A stretch of 64,000 nt of DNA, taken from Chytridium lagenaria. Taxonomy: Eukaryota > Chytridiomycota > Chytridiomycetes > Chytridiales > Chytridiaceae. The stretch covers positions 124,001 to 188,000 of the forward strand of contig JAHLKC010000008.1 in assembly GCA_025449115.1 (NCBI GenBank), read 5' to 3'. The notes under the pieces are model-generated. The model saw only the letters and a list, made by a program, of their open reading frames with translations. It was not told the DNA's origin and ran no database searches. The position numbers were made by a program, and so were the translations under genes. Positions 35,801-47,748 of the stretch are shown in pieces (the stretch's first letter is position 1; the number at the start of each line of letters is the position of its first letter).

Positions 35801-37773
35801 AACTTTAGAAAGATCACGTTGACTTCATCGAGATCTAAAGAATAAGCCTTTAACAAGGCAAAGTACTTTTTTTCAAAGTCATGCTGAATGTTGGGCCGGT
35901 TTAAGAGACCCGAAAACGATTCCAGTAGACGAAAACATGCGTGAAGACCAGAGCAGTCGTCGAAAGCTTGACAAAGAATTGTTCTGATGATGTAAGACGA
36001 CAGAAATGTGCAAAAAGTGGCCTTACCCAATGCGTCTGTCAAGGTCAGTGATGATCGTATGGAACTTTCCTAGGTCAATTTCGAAATCGCACTGGCTGAT
36101 GTTCAGCACATCGTACTTAAGCTTGCTAAAACCACTCAAAGCGCTCGTAAACTCTGTGAAGATTTGAGCCACTTGCGAGCTCAAAATTTTGCCCTATAAA
36201 ATACAGTTACTTTAATGCTTGCAAAAAAAAAAAGGCCAACCTTTGTTCCTCCAATTTCAATTTTTTCGAGTCGATTAAACTCGATGATGGAGTCAAATAA
36301 ATCAAGTATCTTCTGAACCCGCGCAATAAACTGATCAAGCCTCGCAAACACAATCTTCGTGTCAAAATTCCAGGGCCGTTCATTTTCAGCAAGCTGTGCC
36401 TTATTCTCGTAATAAGTCTGCTTAAATGCCTCACAGACTCTAAGCACAATTCGGATACGTTCTGCCGCTTCTTCAGGCTCGGATGTGAACAGCTCAGAGG
36501 GTTGAATGAATGCTCGAGCTTGTTCGATAATGTCGTTGCAAATTTCTCGGAGTATGACGGTGATTCTATTGGGGGTGTTGTAGAATTTGGAGTATTTCCA
36601 GATGAGAACGAGGGAGCGCATCATTCCAGGGAATATTTGGACTAGCTCCATAAAGTCGGAGGCACCTGTAAGCCTTTCAACGCATGGTCTCATGGTTTTG
36701 AGGTAGGTGTTGATATCACTAGCCTCATCCAATGCTTAAAAAAGAAATATTAGTACTAGCATTGTCAAAAGGACTCTTACCGAAGACCACCTCGTTGAAG
36801 ATCATCTTAAAGGCAGGGTAATAGGTGCTTTTACTCGCTTCCAAGATCTTTGATTTTCTGAATTTTCTCATCCGTCAACTGCTGATGAATTGATTTCAAG
36901 TTTGCAGACTTTGCCGCCCAAAAATCAATCTCCACCATCGGTCCAGGATTAAGCCCCTCATCAAGAGGAGCCGCCGAGTTGCTTTTAATCACATCCTTGA
37001 TCTGATGTGTCCAATCGATAACAGCAGATTCAAGTGTATGCAAGATGCTCTTATCAGCATCTGCACTGAATTTAGCACCGTGAGGAAGGGGAAGCATGGT
37101 TTTGCCCTGATAAAACGTGGTGAGTGTCAAGAAAACAAAAGAAAATCGTGCACCTTTGATTTTCCAGAAATCACGTAGACAGCGCCATTTAGTTGATGAA
37201 AATGCCTTAAGACGTCGTTGGCTACGACTTCAGGCCATGATTCCAGATTTTTGGGGTTGGTAAGAAGGGGGAGATAGACTTCCTCTAGAAGTGTTGATAA
37301 AAATTCCAATGGGTTCGCCATGATATCCCCCATAGTAAGCTCCTTCTCCAAGTCAGTCGAAAGAGCACTCCCGATGCTGTTTTTCAAAAAGTAGATGGAC
37401 TTTTTCTTGAGGAAGGGTGGGAAATCAACGGCAGGTAACAGCTCGTCTTTCAAATTAAGGTAGAAGAGAAGAGTATTTGAACCCGACTCCAGAAAGTGGT
37501 TGAGGATTTCACTACATTGTAATAGCGATTAGATTAATAAAAAGGTTAAAATATGTGGGCTTACATATTTTCACCCAATGATATCATCTTCTTCCATTTA
37601 TCGTTCTTGATCTTTAGTGCTGAGCACACCTTTTCCTCAAACCAGCCAACCCTCGGGTCAACGTGAATCTGAACTTCTTCGCCATCACCTCCATCTTTAT
37701 CTTTTTTTCCCTTAGCAGGTGTGGAAGGAGCCTTGCCCTCGGCAGCGACATCCTCCTTCTTTTCGCCAGCCAT
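23813..37773 (-). CDS. Axonemal outer-arm dynein heavy chain, beta type (DNAH9/11/17-like)
   Basis: Microtubule motor of the flagellar outer arm. It starts [13 protein letters not shown] at 37773. The tail (DHC_N1/N2) runs to about 32000. AAA1 P-loop GPAGTGKT is near 31730, with CFDEFNRI as Walker B and sensor region. AAA2 GNGGTGKS is near 30890, AAA3 GNAGCGKT near 29905, AAA4 GVGGSGKQ near 28880. The stalk coiled coil and microtubule-binding tip occupy about 28250-27200, then AAA5 ([12 protein letters not shown]), AAA6 and the C-terminal domain ([19 protein letters not shown]). The ending [13 protein letters not shown] and WILGGVALL fits the beta class rather than the gamma class. About eight to ten introns are visible, mostly in the tail; one at 24984-25073 is best read with a GC donor. 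At least ten single-base frame changes occur. Roughly 4400 residues, normal for the family. Confidence 0.95.
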
Positions 37774-38227
37774 TTCGGCCCTTCTTATATGAGCTCGCTC
37801 GTCCCTCGAGACTGAGGATGGAGTTGTTGTTGATGATCTTCAGTGTGGTGGTTTAATTTCACCAGCCCCTTCGTTGTGATCGTAGTAGGACGGGGTGTGG
37901 TGTGTAGCGTGGACGGAGGATGCGGGAAGGGGGATGGAGGAGGTTGTTGGGTGTGTGTTATTGGAAAGACTTGTCAAGTACTTCTGATCGACAAACACCG
38001 ATTTTCAGACTGTGCTGGAATTTTTTTGTTTTGGTTGTTTTGATGCTCGTTTTTGTTCAAAGTCCTTTTACTCGATCTTGATTCCTTTATTCAAAAAATG
38101 CGCTAAAATAGATACAGTCTCTCGATTAGCTATTAACTCACAGATGATGAGCCGATAATCTCCAAGTTTAAAATTATTACTATACTAAATATAATAACTG
38201 GGTCGAAATGTAAACCCAAAGCCCTTC

Positions 38228-39803
38228 TTAATATGTATCTACAACAGCATCCGCTTGAGCCCCGCACATCCCAAACCAAAATCGCTTCTTCTTCTTAATT
38301 GGTATCATGTCCCGCAAATTATCCGTCTGCGTGTCTACATCCACCCTATTCATTGCAGCCTGTGTGAAGCTATCCATTTTGACAACCCCTCTTTTCGCTT
38401 GCTCCAACATCAGTTTAAGCGATTTCACTTCCTCCTCAAGTTGCAATATTCTAAGAGGGTGATTAAAGGTTGTTGAGGTATTGAAAAATCACCTTAATGC
38501 ATTCGTATCCATGTTAATCTTAGCTCTGTTTTGTACCTTCTTTGCGCGTTCTGCAAACCTCAACGTACTTAAGCTTTCCAAATACTTTAAATGTTAGAAA
38601 TGAATCAACAATTACTAATCCACATTTTTTGGTGTCGGCGTACAACACGTAATCATCAGCGTCAACGAATTTCCTCCCAACGAATCCGACAACAAATACG
38701 TCAACTTTGAATCCCTATACGGCACATGCCGTTGCCCCTGCGTCGTCAAAGCATTAATCACATTTCCGAGACACGACAATGACTGATTAATTGCCGACCC
38801 TTCCTTCAATCGTTGTCCAACAGCTCCAGTGGAATCAGCTCTCTCAGACCCAGCTAAATCAATAAGATGTATTTTGGAGCGTTTCCGGCCAATGGTTTGA
38901 TTGCAGTCTTGAGTTGAGGTGTCGTTGAAGTCGAGGACGGAAGAGGATGCGGATAGTGTTCCAGGGGATTCCTTGACTATGACTTGGTCGATGGTTAAAG
39001 TGAGAACCGCGTGTGATCTTGATGATACCTCGTTCATATTGGTTTCCCCCACTTGAAAGGATTAGTTAAAAAAAATACAATCACAAGACCCACCTGTTCG
39101 ATTTTTAGTACCCATCTTTATGACTTTAACGTAGTCATCCGCCTCCACAATCTGCACCTCCGTCAATCCCTGCACATAAAGTCCCTTCCCGCTGATAGAT
39201 TCCGGGTCCATCCTTATCTTCAAATCTAATCTTGCATTAATACGGCAAATAGTATCCACGCATACCTTGGATAAGGTCTTTTGCTCCCAACAAATCCGAC
39301 AGCTTTTCATTATAGATCTCTAAATAGCTTGCCTTCACCATAAACTGTGTTGTCATCCCATCGTTCTTCTTTTTTGTCTTAACAAAATTGGATATTTGTT
39401 CCGCAACCCTCAATATAATCCCATGTTCACTGCTCCCAATCGGCGTAGAAAGAGCCCCAGCAGGTCCTTGCATAGTATAACTCTTCCCAGCTGCGGTCTG
39501 TCCATACGCAAACACACACCCATTATACCCTTCAAGGCATCGTGATATAAGTGGTTCTACAATCTGGTTGTAAAGAGTGGATTGATCGTCTTCCATGGCG
39601 AATACAGCATCAAAGTTGAAGGTTTTGGGGCATTTGGGGTTGTTGGGGTCTTGGATTGTGAGAGTGTTAGGAGAGACACGGTTAATGCAAAGTTCGATGC
39701 TTGGATCGTGCTTTTTTAGAGTTGCGACGTTCCGTAGACGGACGGCGACTTTTATGGCTTGGTCGGAGACATCGAGAGAGGTTGATAGAGGCACAGACGA
39801 CAT
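38228..39803 (-). CDS. Kinesin motor protein with short tail
   Basis: Microtubule motor with an N-terminal head. It starts MSSVPLSTSLDVSDQAIKVA at 39803. The head shows VAVRLRN, FNFDAVF, the P-loop in FAYGQTAAGKSYTMQG (usually GQTGSGKT), ASYLEIYNEKLSDLLG, switch I NMNEVSSRSHAVLTL, switch II IHLIDLAGSERAD, LSCLGNVINAL and VPYRDSKLTYLLSDSLGG. After the neck comes only a short coiled coil (LEEEVKSLKLMLEQAKRG) and a basic, aromatic, Cys-containing end (KKKKRFWFGMCG). The total is about 480 residues, far shorter than transport kinesins. Introns include a 40-base one that ends GATTAG and joins AKDLIQ to DLKIRMDPES. It is tandem with the dynein gene, 455 bases upstream of its start. I cannot assign a kinesin subfamily. 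Confidence 0.9.
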
Positions 39804-39961
39804 CTTGAAGATTTGTCATTTTGAATTGCTGATTGTCAAAACAAAAGCCCACTTATCAAGTCTGAACTTCATTTAAACAAGGTAGAATCATAGTTCATAT
39901 ATAGAAAGTAAGTGCTATATTGTCGTGTTTAGTAAGCCATGTAAAAATGTGTTTTAAATAT

Positions 39962-42462
39962 TTAAAATTGATGCAACAGCTCCACAGCCGCGTTATTCAC
40001 ATCCCCCTCCGTCGCCTCCAGCACCCCCCAAGTACCTCTTCACTCACATCCGGAAACATTATCCTAAGTTTCTGCAGCTTCACCGCCATATCACTATTCT
40101 CAAGACGCCCTTCCAAATGGACTTCAGGCAACTTTGTCAACATACCAGCTGCCAACGAAAAGTCGTCGTCACAGTCCTTGAGGGTTTGACGAATGAAGAA
40201 AGGGTGGATCTCGGGAAACATTTCGCCAAACCGGGATTCGGCTTCCGTCCAATTTTCGAGGAATTCTTCGACATCATCTAGAGGGAATGGTTCAAAGTCA
40301 TCTTGGCCGGCTTCGATATTCCCAAAATCGTGATCAGAAAGGTCTTGTGACGCGTCTTTTAAATCATTTCCTTCAGTATCACTGGTATCGGAAGGTGCTT
40401 CTGATTCTTCCCATCCCTAAGTAGAAAAAAAAGGCGTCAAACCAAATAAAGGCACTCGGGATGTAATTGCAAGACTTACCTCCAATCCACAAGCCGGTCT
40501 TAGCGCAAACCGTGAAGACCCTTGTGGTCGTTTCGCCATCCTCAGTTTATTTACTGTCCTCCCTTTCCCTGAATTCCCTTTCCCGCCCCCACCCCCAACC
40601 CTCACCACATTCTTCTCAAACTTGACCGTCGGTGCAGCCGATGGACTCGTCGGAACCGTAATTGAACCTTGTATAAAGGGTCGATGCCGTATATCCCATT
40701 TTTCTGATATCCATTGAACACCTTCAGAGCCAAGCGCGCAATGCGTACTACGATAAGGTAGCCCGCCTTTAGAAAAGAAACGTGTTCCGCCAATGGTTTC
40801 ACCGGCCAAAAGGTCGATGACACGAAGACGCGGTTTAAGTTTATGAACGATGCCATTGGGTAGACGGTGGGGAGTATAGACAAGCATGGCGACGCTGAAC
40901 CGGCAGAGACACTGTTATAAAGCATTTAAATACCCTAAGAATAATTTGGAAGAACTAACCCAGAAGAAAGAACGCACAAACAGTAACAAAAGTGAGAACA
41001 TACCACATCTTGAATCCTCTCCTCTGCATGTCCAATCGAAACAAGATGCGACGCCGAAAAAGACTCCGTATCCTCCACCCCTTTCTCAGTAAGTGCATTC
41101 GAAGCTCTGACCTCAAGCCAATCCCCTCCATGAAACAAAATCAATTCGCCACCTCTATGTATGCTCACCCACGCAATACTTCTTATTTTCGACTTGAGCT
41201 GTTTCCTCAATACCTCCTCAAGCTCTCCATCCAAGTAAATGACCACAGCACTGCTCCGATCAGCACCTGTTGTGCTAACGGCTACTATAATGAGCGACTC
41301 TAAATATCCTTTAGCGTCGCGCTTTACTTTAATCGTGAAAACGTCGGGAAGGATTTGGGTGGATAGGGTCGTGCAGGATCTAATGCTGGCACCTGGAGGG
41401 CTTAGCATGACTTCGGACCGGGATTCAGTGGATAAGTTGATCGAAAGGGACCGCATGAATGAAAACTGTTGAGCCCGGTTGATCAGGTTCAAAACAAAGA
41501 GTTCGGTAGAATCGACCCATGAGATGATAAGAACATCTGACTCGACTTTCCAGCTTGATAAAGGCGCTTCAAAAACATGGGTTCGATCGTCTTGACTTTG
41601 CTGATTTCCAACGTCGTCATCTTCATTTACGTTAAAAAGAATTTTTCGACAGGGTTCTTCGGCACCCTTCTCGAAAATGAGAAGGGCATTCTGAATTTCA
41701 GCTACAATAAACTTTTCACTAATGGAACAATTGATGACAGGAAAGTCCACCTGGTCGAATTATAAACATAATGATCGATTTGTGTACAAAATACCTCGAG
41801 TTCAACATAATCTCCGTTAAAGGCGTCAGCAAGTCCTCCGACGACCCTCAATCTCGAGATAAACCCAAAGCATAGGTACGGTCTTGAGTCATGGTATCCC
41901 CAGGCAACTGAATCCTTATGTAAGTGAATGAAAGTAGCGTAGGCATATGGTGCAGCTCCTAAAGGAGCGCTTGCAATGACGGATGGGTTTCTACTGTGGT
42001 ATGGCCGGACGAGCATTCGTTCGGCGGAAGGCAAGCTCAGTCCACTCCATAGCCGTTGCTCATTCCCACTAGCTTTATATATAGCAATGGAGCGAAATGA
42101 AAATCCTAAGAAACGGTGCGGCGCATAGGAAAGGAGGGAGGGGTAGGTTTTGACGAGGACTTTTCGCCATAAGACTGAATTCTCTTTTTTTAAATATTAG
42201 CTAAAGTTGGGATGAATGAGCATTCGGAATACTTACCATCCGAAGAGCAAAAATTCCAAAGCCTACAGACCCGGGATACTCTCAACAATGTCTATGTCAA
42301 CAATTAACATGGTATATGAGAAAGACATCAATCCGTTGTCAAAGTAACATATATCTATACCTTTATGGGTAGCCAAGAGAAGATCAAGAGTAGTTCGTCA
42401 GAGTTCAGGGTGTTTATTCCACCTGCATCATCTCCTTGCTGTACTTCACTTTCTCCCATCAT
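39962..42462 (-). CDS. F-box / propeller-like / tandem CUE domain protein
   Basis: Reads as one gene. The in-frame ATG is at 42460-42462; an upstream exon is possible. The F-box is LNSDELLLIFSWLPIK, intron, VSRVCRLWNFCSSD, intron, VLWRKVLVKTYPSL. A beta-rich middle follows with short repeats (CSISEKFIVAEIQNALLIFE, IRSIAWVSIHRGGELILFHG). A 92-base GTATGT...AACAG intron (40918-41009) joins HAEERIQDV in phase to CLCRFSVAMLVYTPHRLPNG, and the propeller-like pattern continues (RLRVIDLLAGETIGG). The C-terminus holds two CUE-like ubiquitin-binding modules: FPEIHPFFIRQTLKD with DDFSLAAGMLTKL, and LRIMFPDVSEEVLGVLEA with GDVNNAAVELLHQF. The second appears only after one G is removed from a six-G run near 40028. 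If the 92-base intron is not real, these are two genes meeting near 40887. A ubiquitin-ligase adaptor role is inferred. Confidence 0.6.
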
Positions 42463-43454
42463 CCGGCGTGGAATCTCGCTGACTAGAGTGCCTGCATGGC
42501 CTGCAATTGCTTCTTGAGGATTTTGCTGGATTTTGGAATTGGAATTGTGTGGCACGAGCGTTGAACAAACTTTGCCTCATTCCACCGCTATATAGTATAT
42601 ATATACCAAGCATCATCTATTCGTTCATCATCTATTCGTTCATGGTTCGTGACCGTAGAATGTGAACATCATCACAAAGTTGGTTGTGAACTGCTATGGC
42701 GGAGGAGCTTACCGTGCCTCGACATTACAATGAGCAGGAAAGCGAGTGGCTGAAGGATTAGAATGAGCAGGAAAGCGAGTGGCTGAAGGAGTGGAGCTTC
42801 CAGTCTGCAAAGCAACCGTATTAGTGTCAGTTGGTTGATGCGGGTATCAGCGGAGACGTCTCGAGGTTTTAGAATGAGTTTATTCACAGATGAGTATTTA
42901 ATATTTATTATAAAAATATATTTAAATATTTATTTATTAAATATTTTAATTTTTGAGACTCCGCGCTTCAACCTGGTGCTGAGCTCCAAATGGAACCACC
43001 AGCCTGTCTGTCGAACCAGCCTTTTCAGCAGCAGCAGCATTCAGAAGGTGACGACGGCAACATTTATTTATTAAATGCATCAAATAATTAATAATTCTCC
43101 CCCTTCACTTACAAGGAATTCATAAAGCTGGGAACCAAAAAAAATAATATAATTGGTATTTACAGGCTGCTGCTGCTCCTGCACACTCCTCAGCAGCTGT
43201 ACACTCGACACCCCCCCCCCCACCAGCAGAGACAGTTCAACCTGTAAAACAATCCGGCAGCAGCTTTATCACCACCCATCATAGCTCTTTATTTACTCGT
43301 TTAAACTACACACACCCTGCTGAATTGAGATTCAAGTTGCTGCTATCCACTCCATCCCTTATCACAATACATTCTAAACTTGGACTTCTCTTTTCCTTTC
43401 TCATTGCTCTGCCCCACTACTGCAAGGCTAAAGGTGGTGAACGGTTATCCGTCT
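42463..43454. other. Divergent intergenic region, AT-rich with small repeats
   Basis: Separates the F-box/CUE gene (minus) from the phosphoesterase/RRM gene (plus), so it should contain both promoters. It holds CATCTATTCGTT twice near 42615-42640, a 28-base direct duplication, a TTTAAATATTTATT-rich block at about 42898-42950, scattered GCAGC words and a C run near 43211. No convincing ORF was found. A minus-strand frame at 42672-42887 is hydrophobic only because the duplicated unit is translated twice. Confidence 0.4.
42730..42790. repeat. 28-base direct duplication
   Basis: Bases 42730-42757 are repeated exactly at 42763-42790 (offset 33, five bases between copies). The unit contains GCAGGAAAGCGAGTGGCTGA. 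It is non-coding. Confidence 0.9.
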
Positions 43455-46400
43455 ATGAAACAACATCATCATTCTCAAGCCATGCCATCGTCAGTCTATT
43501 GTGCGTCTAACTACCGAGGTACGTTAAAACCCTTCGCGATGAAAGACACTGGGCTGACACTCTGGACTTAGGACAAATCAAAGCTCTATGCCAGGATGCA
43601 AAGGATAAAGGTGCCTCAGTCGTCATCCACTGCGGGGATTTCGGCTTGTATGGTAAAAAACCGGACACTGGAAATCTTGGATGGCTAACCTCTAAAACTA
43701 GACATCAACAGCTACGACACTCTGAATGACGAGTAGGTTACTCTTGGCTTTCCATATAATCCGCATCAGTCACACTGCTAACACTTCCAAGAGCACTGCT
43801 TGCTTCCCTCGCCGCTTGTCCAGTTCTTTCGCACGACAAGAAGAAGGAGCTTCGTCAACATGACATGCCTAGTTTGCGGCGGCTTTTAAAGAATTCCAGC
43901 GTGCTATCTGAATTGGCGTCATGGCTAGAAGGAAAAGAGAAGTTTTCAATTGATATTCCGATTTATGTGATTCACGGTGCTCTCGACGATGTGAGTTCTA
44001 CTCCCCACCCAACCTGTTAAAAGTCTATAGGATACCGTTGCTCAAAAGTTCCTGGATGGAGCCTACAGTCTCCAAAACTTGTATTTAATTAATACGGCGA
44101 GCCCCCCACTTTTACTGGGGAGTATTCCCATTCGTATATATGGCGCCTCGGGGGACATTTCTGAGTCATCCCTTTTTGATGTTTCGTGGTCAACTATGGG
44201 GGGTATGGGACCATCGCAGCAGAGAAATTTGCTTAGGATAGGACGGATATTGGCGGAGGCTGAAGCTGCTTCTCAAGCGGAAGTGCGCATTCTTGCGGTC
44301 TCTAAAATCCGTCAGAGAGTCCACTTGTTTATCAACTGGCGGCAGCGATACAGGTTTATTCGTCTCTCGACGTAGGTCCATCGTATTAATATGTTTAGGC
44401 CAAGGTGGTTATTGCGCCGACGCTTGCACGTAGTGGAGTCCTGTCATCTTTTAATTTTTCGTCGCTTGGACTCGACCAATACTTAAAGTTTAGATGTCAA
44501 GAGATTGAGAAGGCCTGCGATATGCGATTTTTGAACTTGAAGAACTCTGCGTCTCTAAGGTTTGATACGTGTATTTAGATTGGGATCTAAAGCCTGCTTA
44601 GCAACGACGAGAAGAGTCTTTTACAATTGACAGAACGCGTTTGGCGGACTGCACCAAAGTCCGATGAAGATACAACATTTTTCAACCTTCCGGATCGAGG
44701 TGCAGGACATGTCCTTCTGCAAAGCTCATACAAGGAGCTCATTTTCAGCTCCCAATGCAAATGTAACGATTATTTTTGCTTTCTGTAAGAAAAACTTAAA
44801 TATTCTTCTACAGTATCCTACCAGCCCCTTCACGATGACCTCTTAGTCGTTCCTGAAAAACCACCAATTCCTCTTAGCTCGCGACAGTCTCTATAACATC
44901 TACTGCTGTCAGCTCACCCCTTCAAGACTCAACGACACTGACCTCAAACACTATTACCACCATTACAAACAACAGCAACAATAATAGCAGCCATTCATCC
45001 CCTCCTCCGTCGTGGTTTAATCAGGGTTCGCAGGATCCGAGCCCAAGACTTTCTTCTATCGCCGAAGCAACCGCTACTGCGAATGCGTTGGCAAAGAAAT
45101 GGGATTCGGGACGGTCTGAGCTGTATGCGCCGCCTTCGTATTGGGATGAGGCTAATACGGGTGAGGCGTCTATGGCTGATGCCTCCATGACGGACTCGAG
45201 GGCTGTGGTGTTTCCTGGACAGGCTGGTGGGGCTATTGTGCCGGCTTCAAATGCATGGGAAAGGATTAGTGTGAATTCTGATAGGGATAATTGGGATTAT
45301 GCATCAATGAGTAGTGATGATTCGGAGGATGTTCCTATTGAGGTAGGGATTCGGCGATTTTTTTTAAACTGGAGTTAACGCGCTGTGGTATGGTAGTGCG
45401 GTGCGGGGATTTCGACTCTTTGGGTAGGAAATATCCCCGAGGAAGCGACAGAGCATGACCTTAGGGTGTACTTTAGATCGGTTCCTGTAAGTTTCTTTGT
45501 CGAAAGCTCGAACCTCGTTGCCATGATTTTAAAATATGGGCTTTAGATTGTGAAGATACGGTTGTCGAAGAAGCGGCCCGATAAGCGGCCTTGTGCTTAC
45601 GTCGATGTTCGAGAGGAAGATATGGACCGTGCTTTAAGATTAAGTGGAGAGGTGGGAGTATTTGATGAATGGCGTGTAGGGCTGATTATTTAAATAGAGG
45701 CTACTCGGTGCTCGATTAAAGGTTGAGTACGATCCAAGTGAGTGTATACTCTATTTTTTGACATTCTCCAATTGTGTGGTGTACTTAAACTTTTGTAATG
45801 AAAAGGTCGTCTCCAGAAACTTCGAAAAAGACGCCAAAATCTTGCAGAGGGCAAACCAGAGTCGCCCGAAAGGTAAAGTTGGTGTTTGGGAATATTCTAA
45901 TATTTAAATAGTTTGAACGATATTGAGAGAATGAGGATCACGCCTGGGAACAGTGAGAATGAGCCATGGGTTCCTGGACAACTTCGAAAGTGGAGCAGCA
46001 CGTCTGCACTGGACGTTGCTGCTGCGCTACCTAAAAAGACTGCAACAACTTTGCAAAGGAGTGTTGGAAAACCTTCTCTTGAAGGCACCTTGACTCCCAA
46101 CCCCATCTCTATATCCACGTCTTCGGCTGGTACCAAATCGCAGTGGAGCAATGCCGCGAACCCTGGAGGACGTCTTACTTCTTCCCGGTCAATGAACAGC
46201 CTTGCAGGAGAACCGTCGACACTTAACACGGCGCTTCCGGCGGGTTGGTCGACTCACGCGAACCCTAACTCAAGCTGGGATTCACCACCAAGGAAGCCAA
46301 TGAGCTTTACCTCAGGTGCGGAATGGGATAGGCCGAATGAGGGAGGTGGTGGTGGCAAGTGGGATGCGGCACTTAGACCGCCGTCGACGCTTTTGGGAGG

Positions 46401-47391
46401 TCCTAAGACTGCACCACCCTCTGCGGCACCCGTCGCGCCGTGGAGTATGGAGGGTGCGCCAACAATTGTTGGTGCCGGTCGTATGCCGCTTAAGAATGGA
46501 GGAAATACCATGATGAATGATAGTTCGCAAGGTGGGAATGTTAATTGGACGATGTATGGGAAGACGGGGACAGGGCTATCGGCCGGGTTGGATGATGGGT
46601 CTTGGATGCAGCAGAATGGAGGAGGGGGTCAGGGTGGAGCAAAGCCGGGATGGAATGCGGGGAGGACTTTTGCGCAGGCTGATGCGTCACCGGCGTCGTT
46701 CCAGGCGTCGTGGAATCAGAGAGGTGGAATGGTGGGTGGAGATCATGGGGGAAACTGGATGGGTGGAGGTGCTTCTGCTTCGGCTAATAGGATGACGAAT
46801 TCTATGGGACAGTCGCAGTCGAATGTTGGGGGGATGATTGGAGCGGAGGTGGAGCAGATGCCGACCTTTGCGCCGGGGTGGATGAGGGGACATGCGATGG
46901 GTGGACCACCGCACATGCCGGTTTCTGGGGGTCCGCCGCCACATGCTATTAGACGGAAAGGGAGTTTACCTAACCTGCCGTTGATGGGTGGAAAGGGAGC
47001 TTCGTGGGAGCATAACCCGAATTCCATAAAAGATCCGTCAACGCTTTGGGTTAATCATCCGACAGCGCCAGTGTTGGATCCCGCGGCGTGGTCGGCTTTA
47101 AGCAGGAAGAAGGAAGCGGCGGGGATTTGGAAGGATTTGGATGGGAATACGCAGAACGGGAGTGGTGGCAAATTAAGTCCTGTTGTTCAACCTAGTGGGG
47201 GCTCGAGTTCGAGGCTGCCACCGGGACCTGTGACGGGAATGCCGAGCGTGAATGTGAGTGTGACACCTATTGGACACGCTTGGGAGGCAGCGAAGGCGGT
47301 GGAGCAGCAGATAAATGTTGCGGCGATGGAGGCGGTTGATACAAAGGTTTGGGGGCCGACTGGATGGCACCCTGAATGGAGGAGGACTTAG
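43455..47391 (+). CDS. DUF2433-like phosphoesterase region fused to an RRM with Trp/Gly-rich tail
   Basis: Starts MKQHHHSQAMPSSVYCASNY at 43455. The first half resembles the fungal metallophosphoesterase-like DUF2433 family: VVIHCGDFGLYG (metal-site Gly-Asp), IPIYVIHGALDD in place of the GNHD block, DTVAQKFLDGAYSLQNLYLI, IPIRIYGASGD, then in another frame NPSESPLVYQLAAAIQ and AKVVIAPTLARSGVLSSFNF. Since GNHD is absent, catalysis is doubtful. The second half has an RRM (LWVGNIPEEATEHDLRVYF as RNP2 side, RPCAYVDV as RNP1) at about 45408-45735. A long disordered tail follows with about twenty Trp residues set in Gly/Ser/Asn/Asp (GWNAG, NWMGGG, GWMRG). Frame changes near 43527, 44303 and 44899 are needed for one continuous protein. 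RNA binding is supported; the rest is inferred. It could be two genes split near 44890. Confidence 0.65.
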
Positions 47392-47748
47392 ATTGAATGT
47401 TTTTGGAGCCTTTTTTTTTTAGTTTGAACGTTGGGAGGGTAATGAGGCTTAATGTTAAGCATGTCTTGGTTTGCGTATCTTTTCTTGATTATTTTTTTTT
47501 TTTATCTGTTTTGGCGCTGCTTGTTTGTGAATACTGGACTTTTTATTTAGGACCTCACTCTTTCTCTCCTCTTTTTCTCTATATATACTCAAGTCTTTTT
47601 TTTTTTTTTTTTTCTCTCTTTCTTTTATAGGGTTTATTGTTATGAAGGCGTCAGACAAAAAAAATAGTGGGTTGGGGAAGCTTGGTTACGGGGCGCGGTT
47701 GAAGCAGATTTGTAGAGAGCCTTGTTCTTGTTTGCTTTTTTTTCTTTT

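Noticed and set aside
46254..47027. Antisense Pro-rich ORFs under the Trp/Gly-rich tail
   Set aside because: The plus strand is the continuation of the RRM gene; the antisense frames are compositional artefacts.
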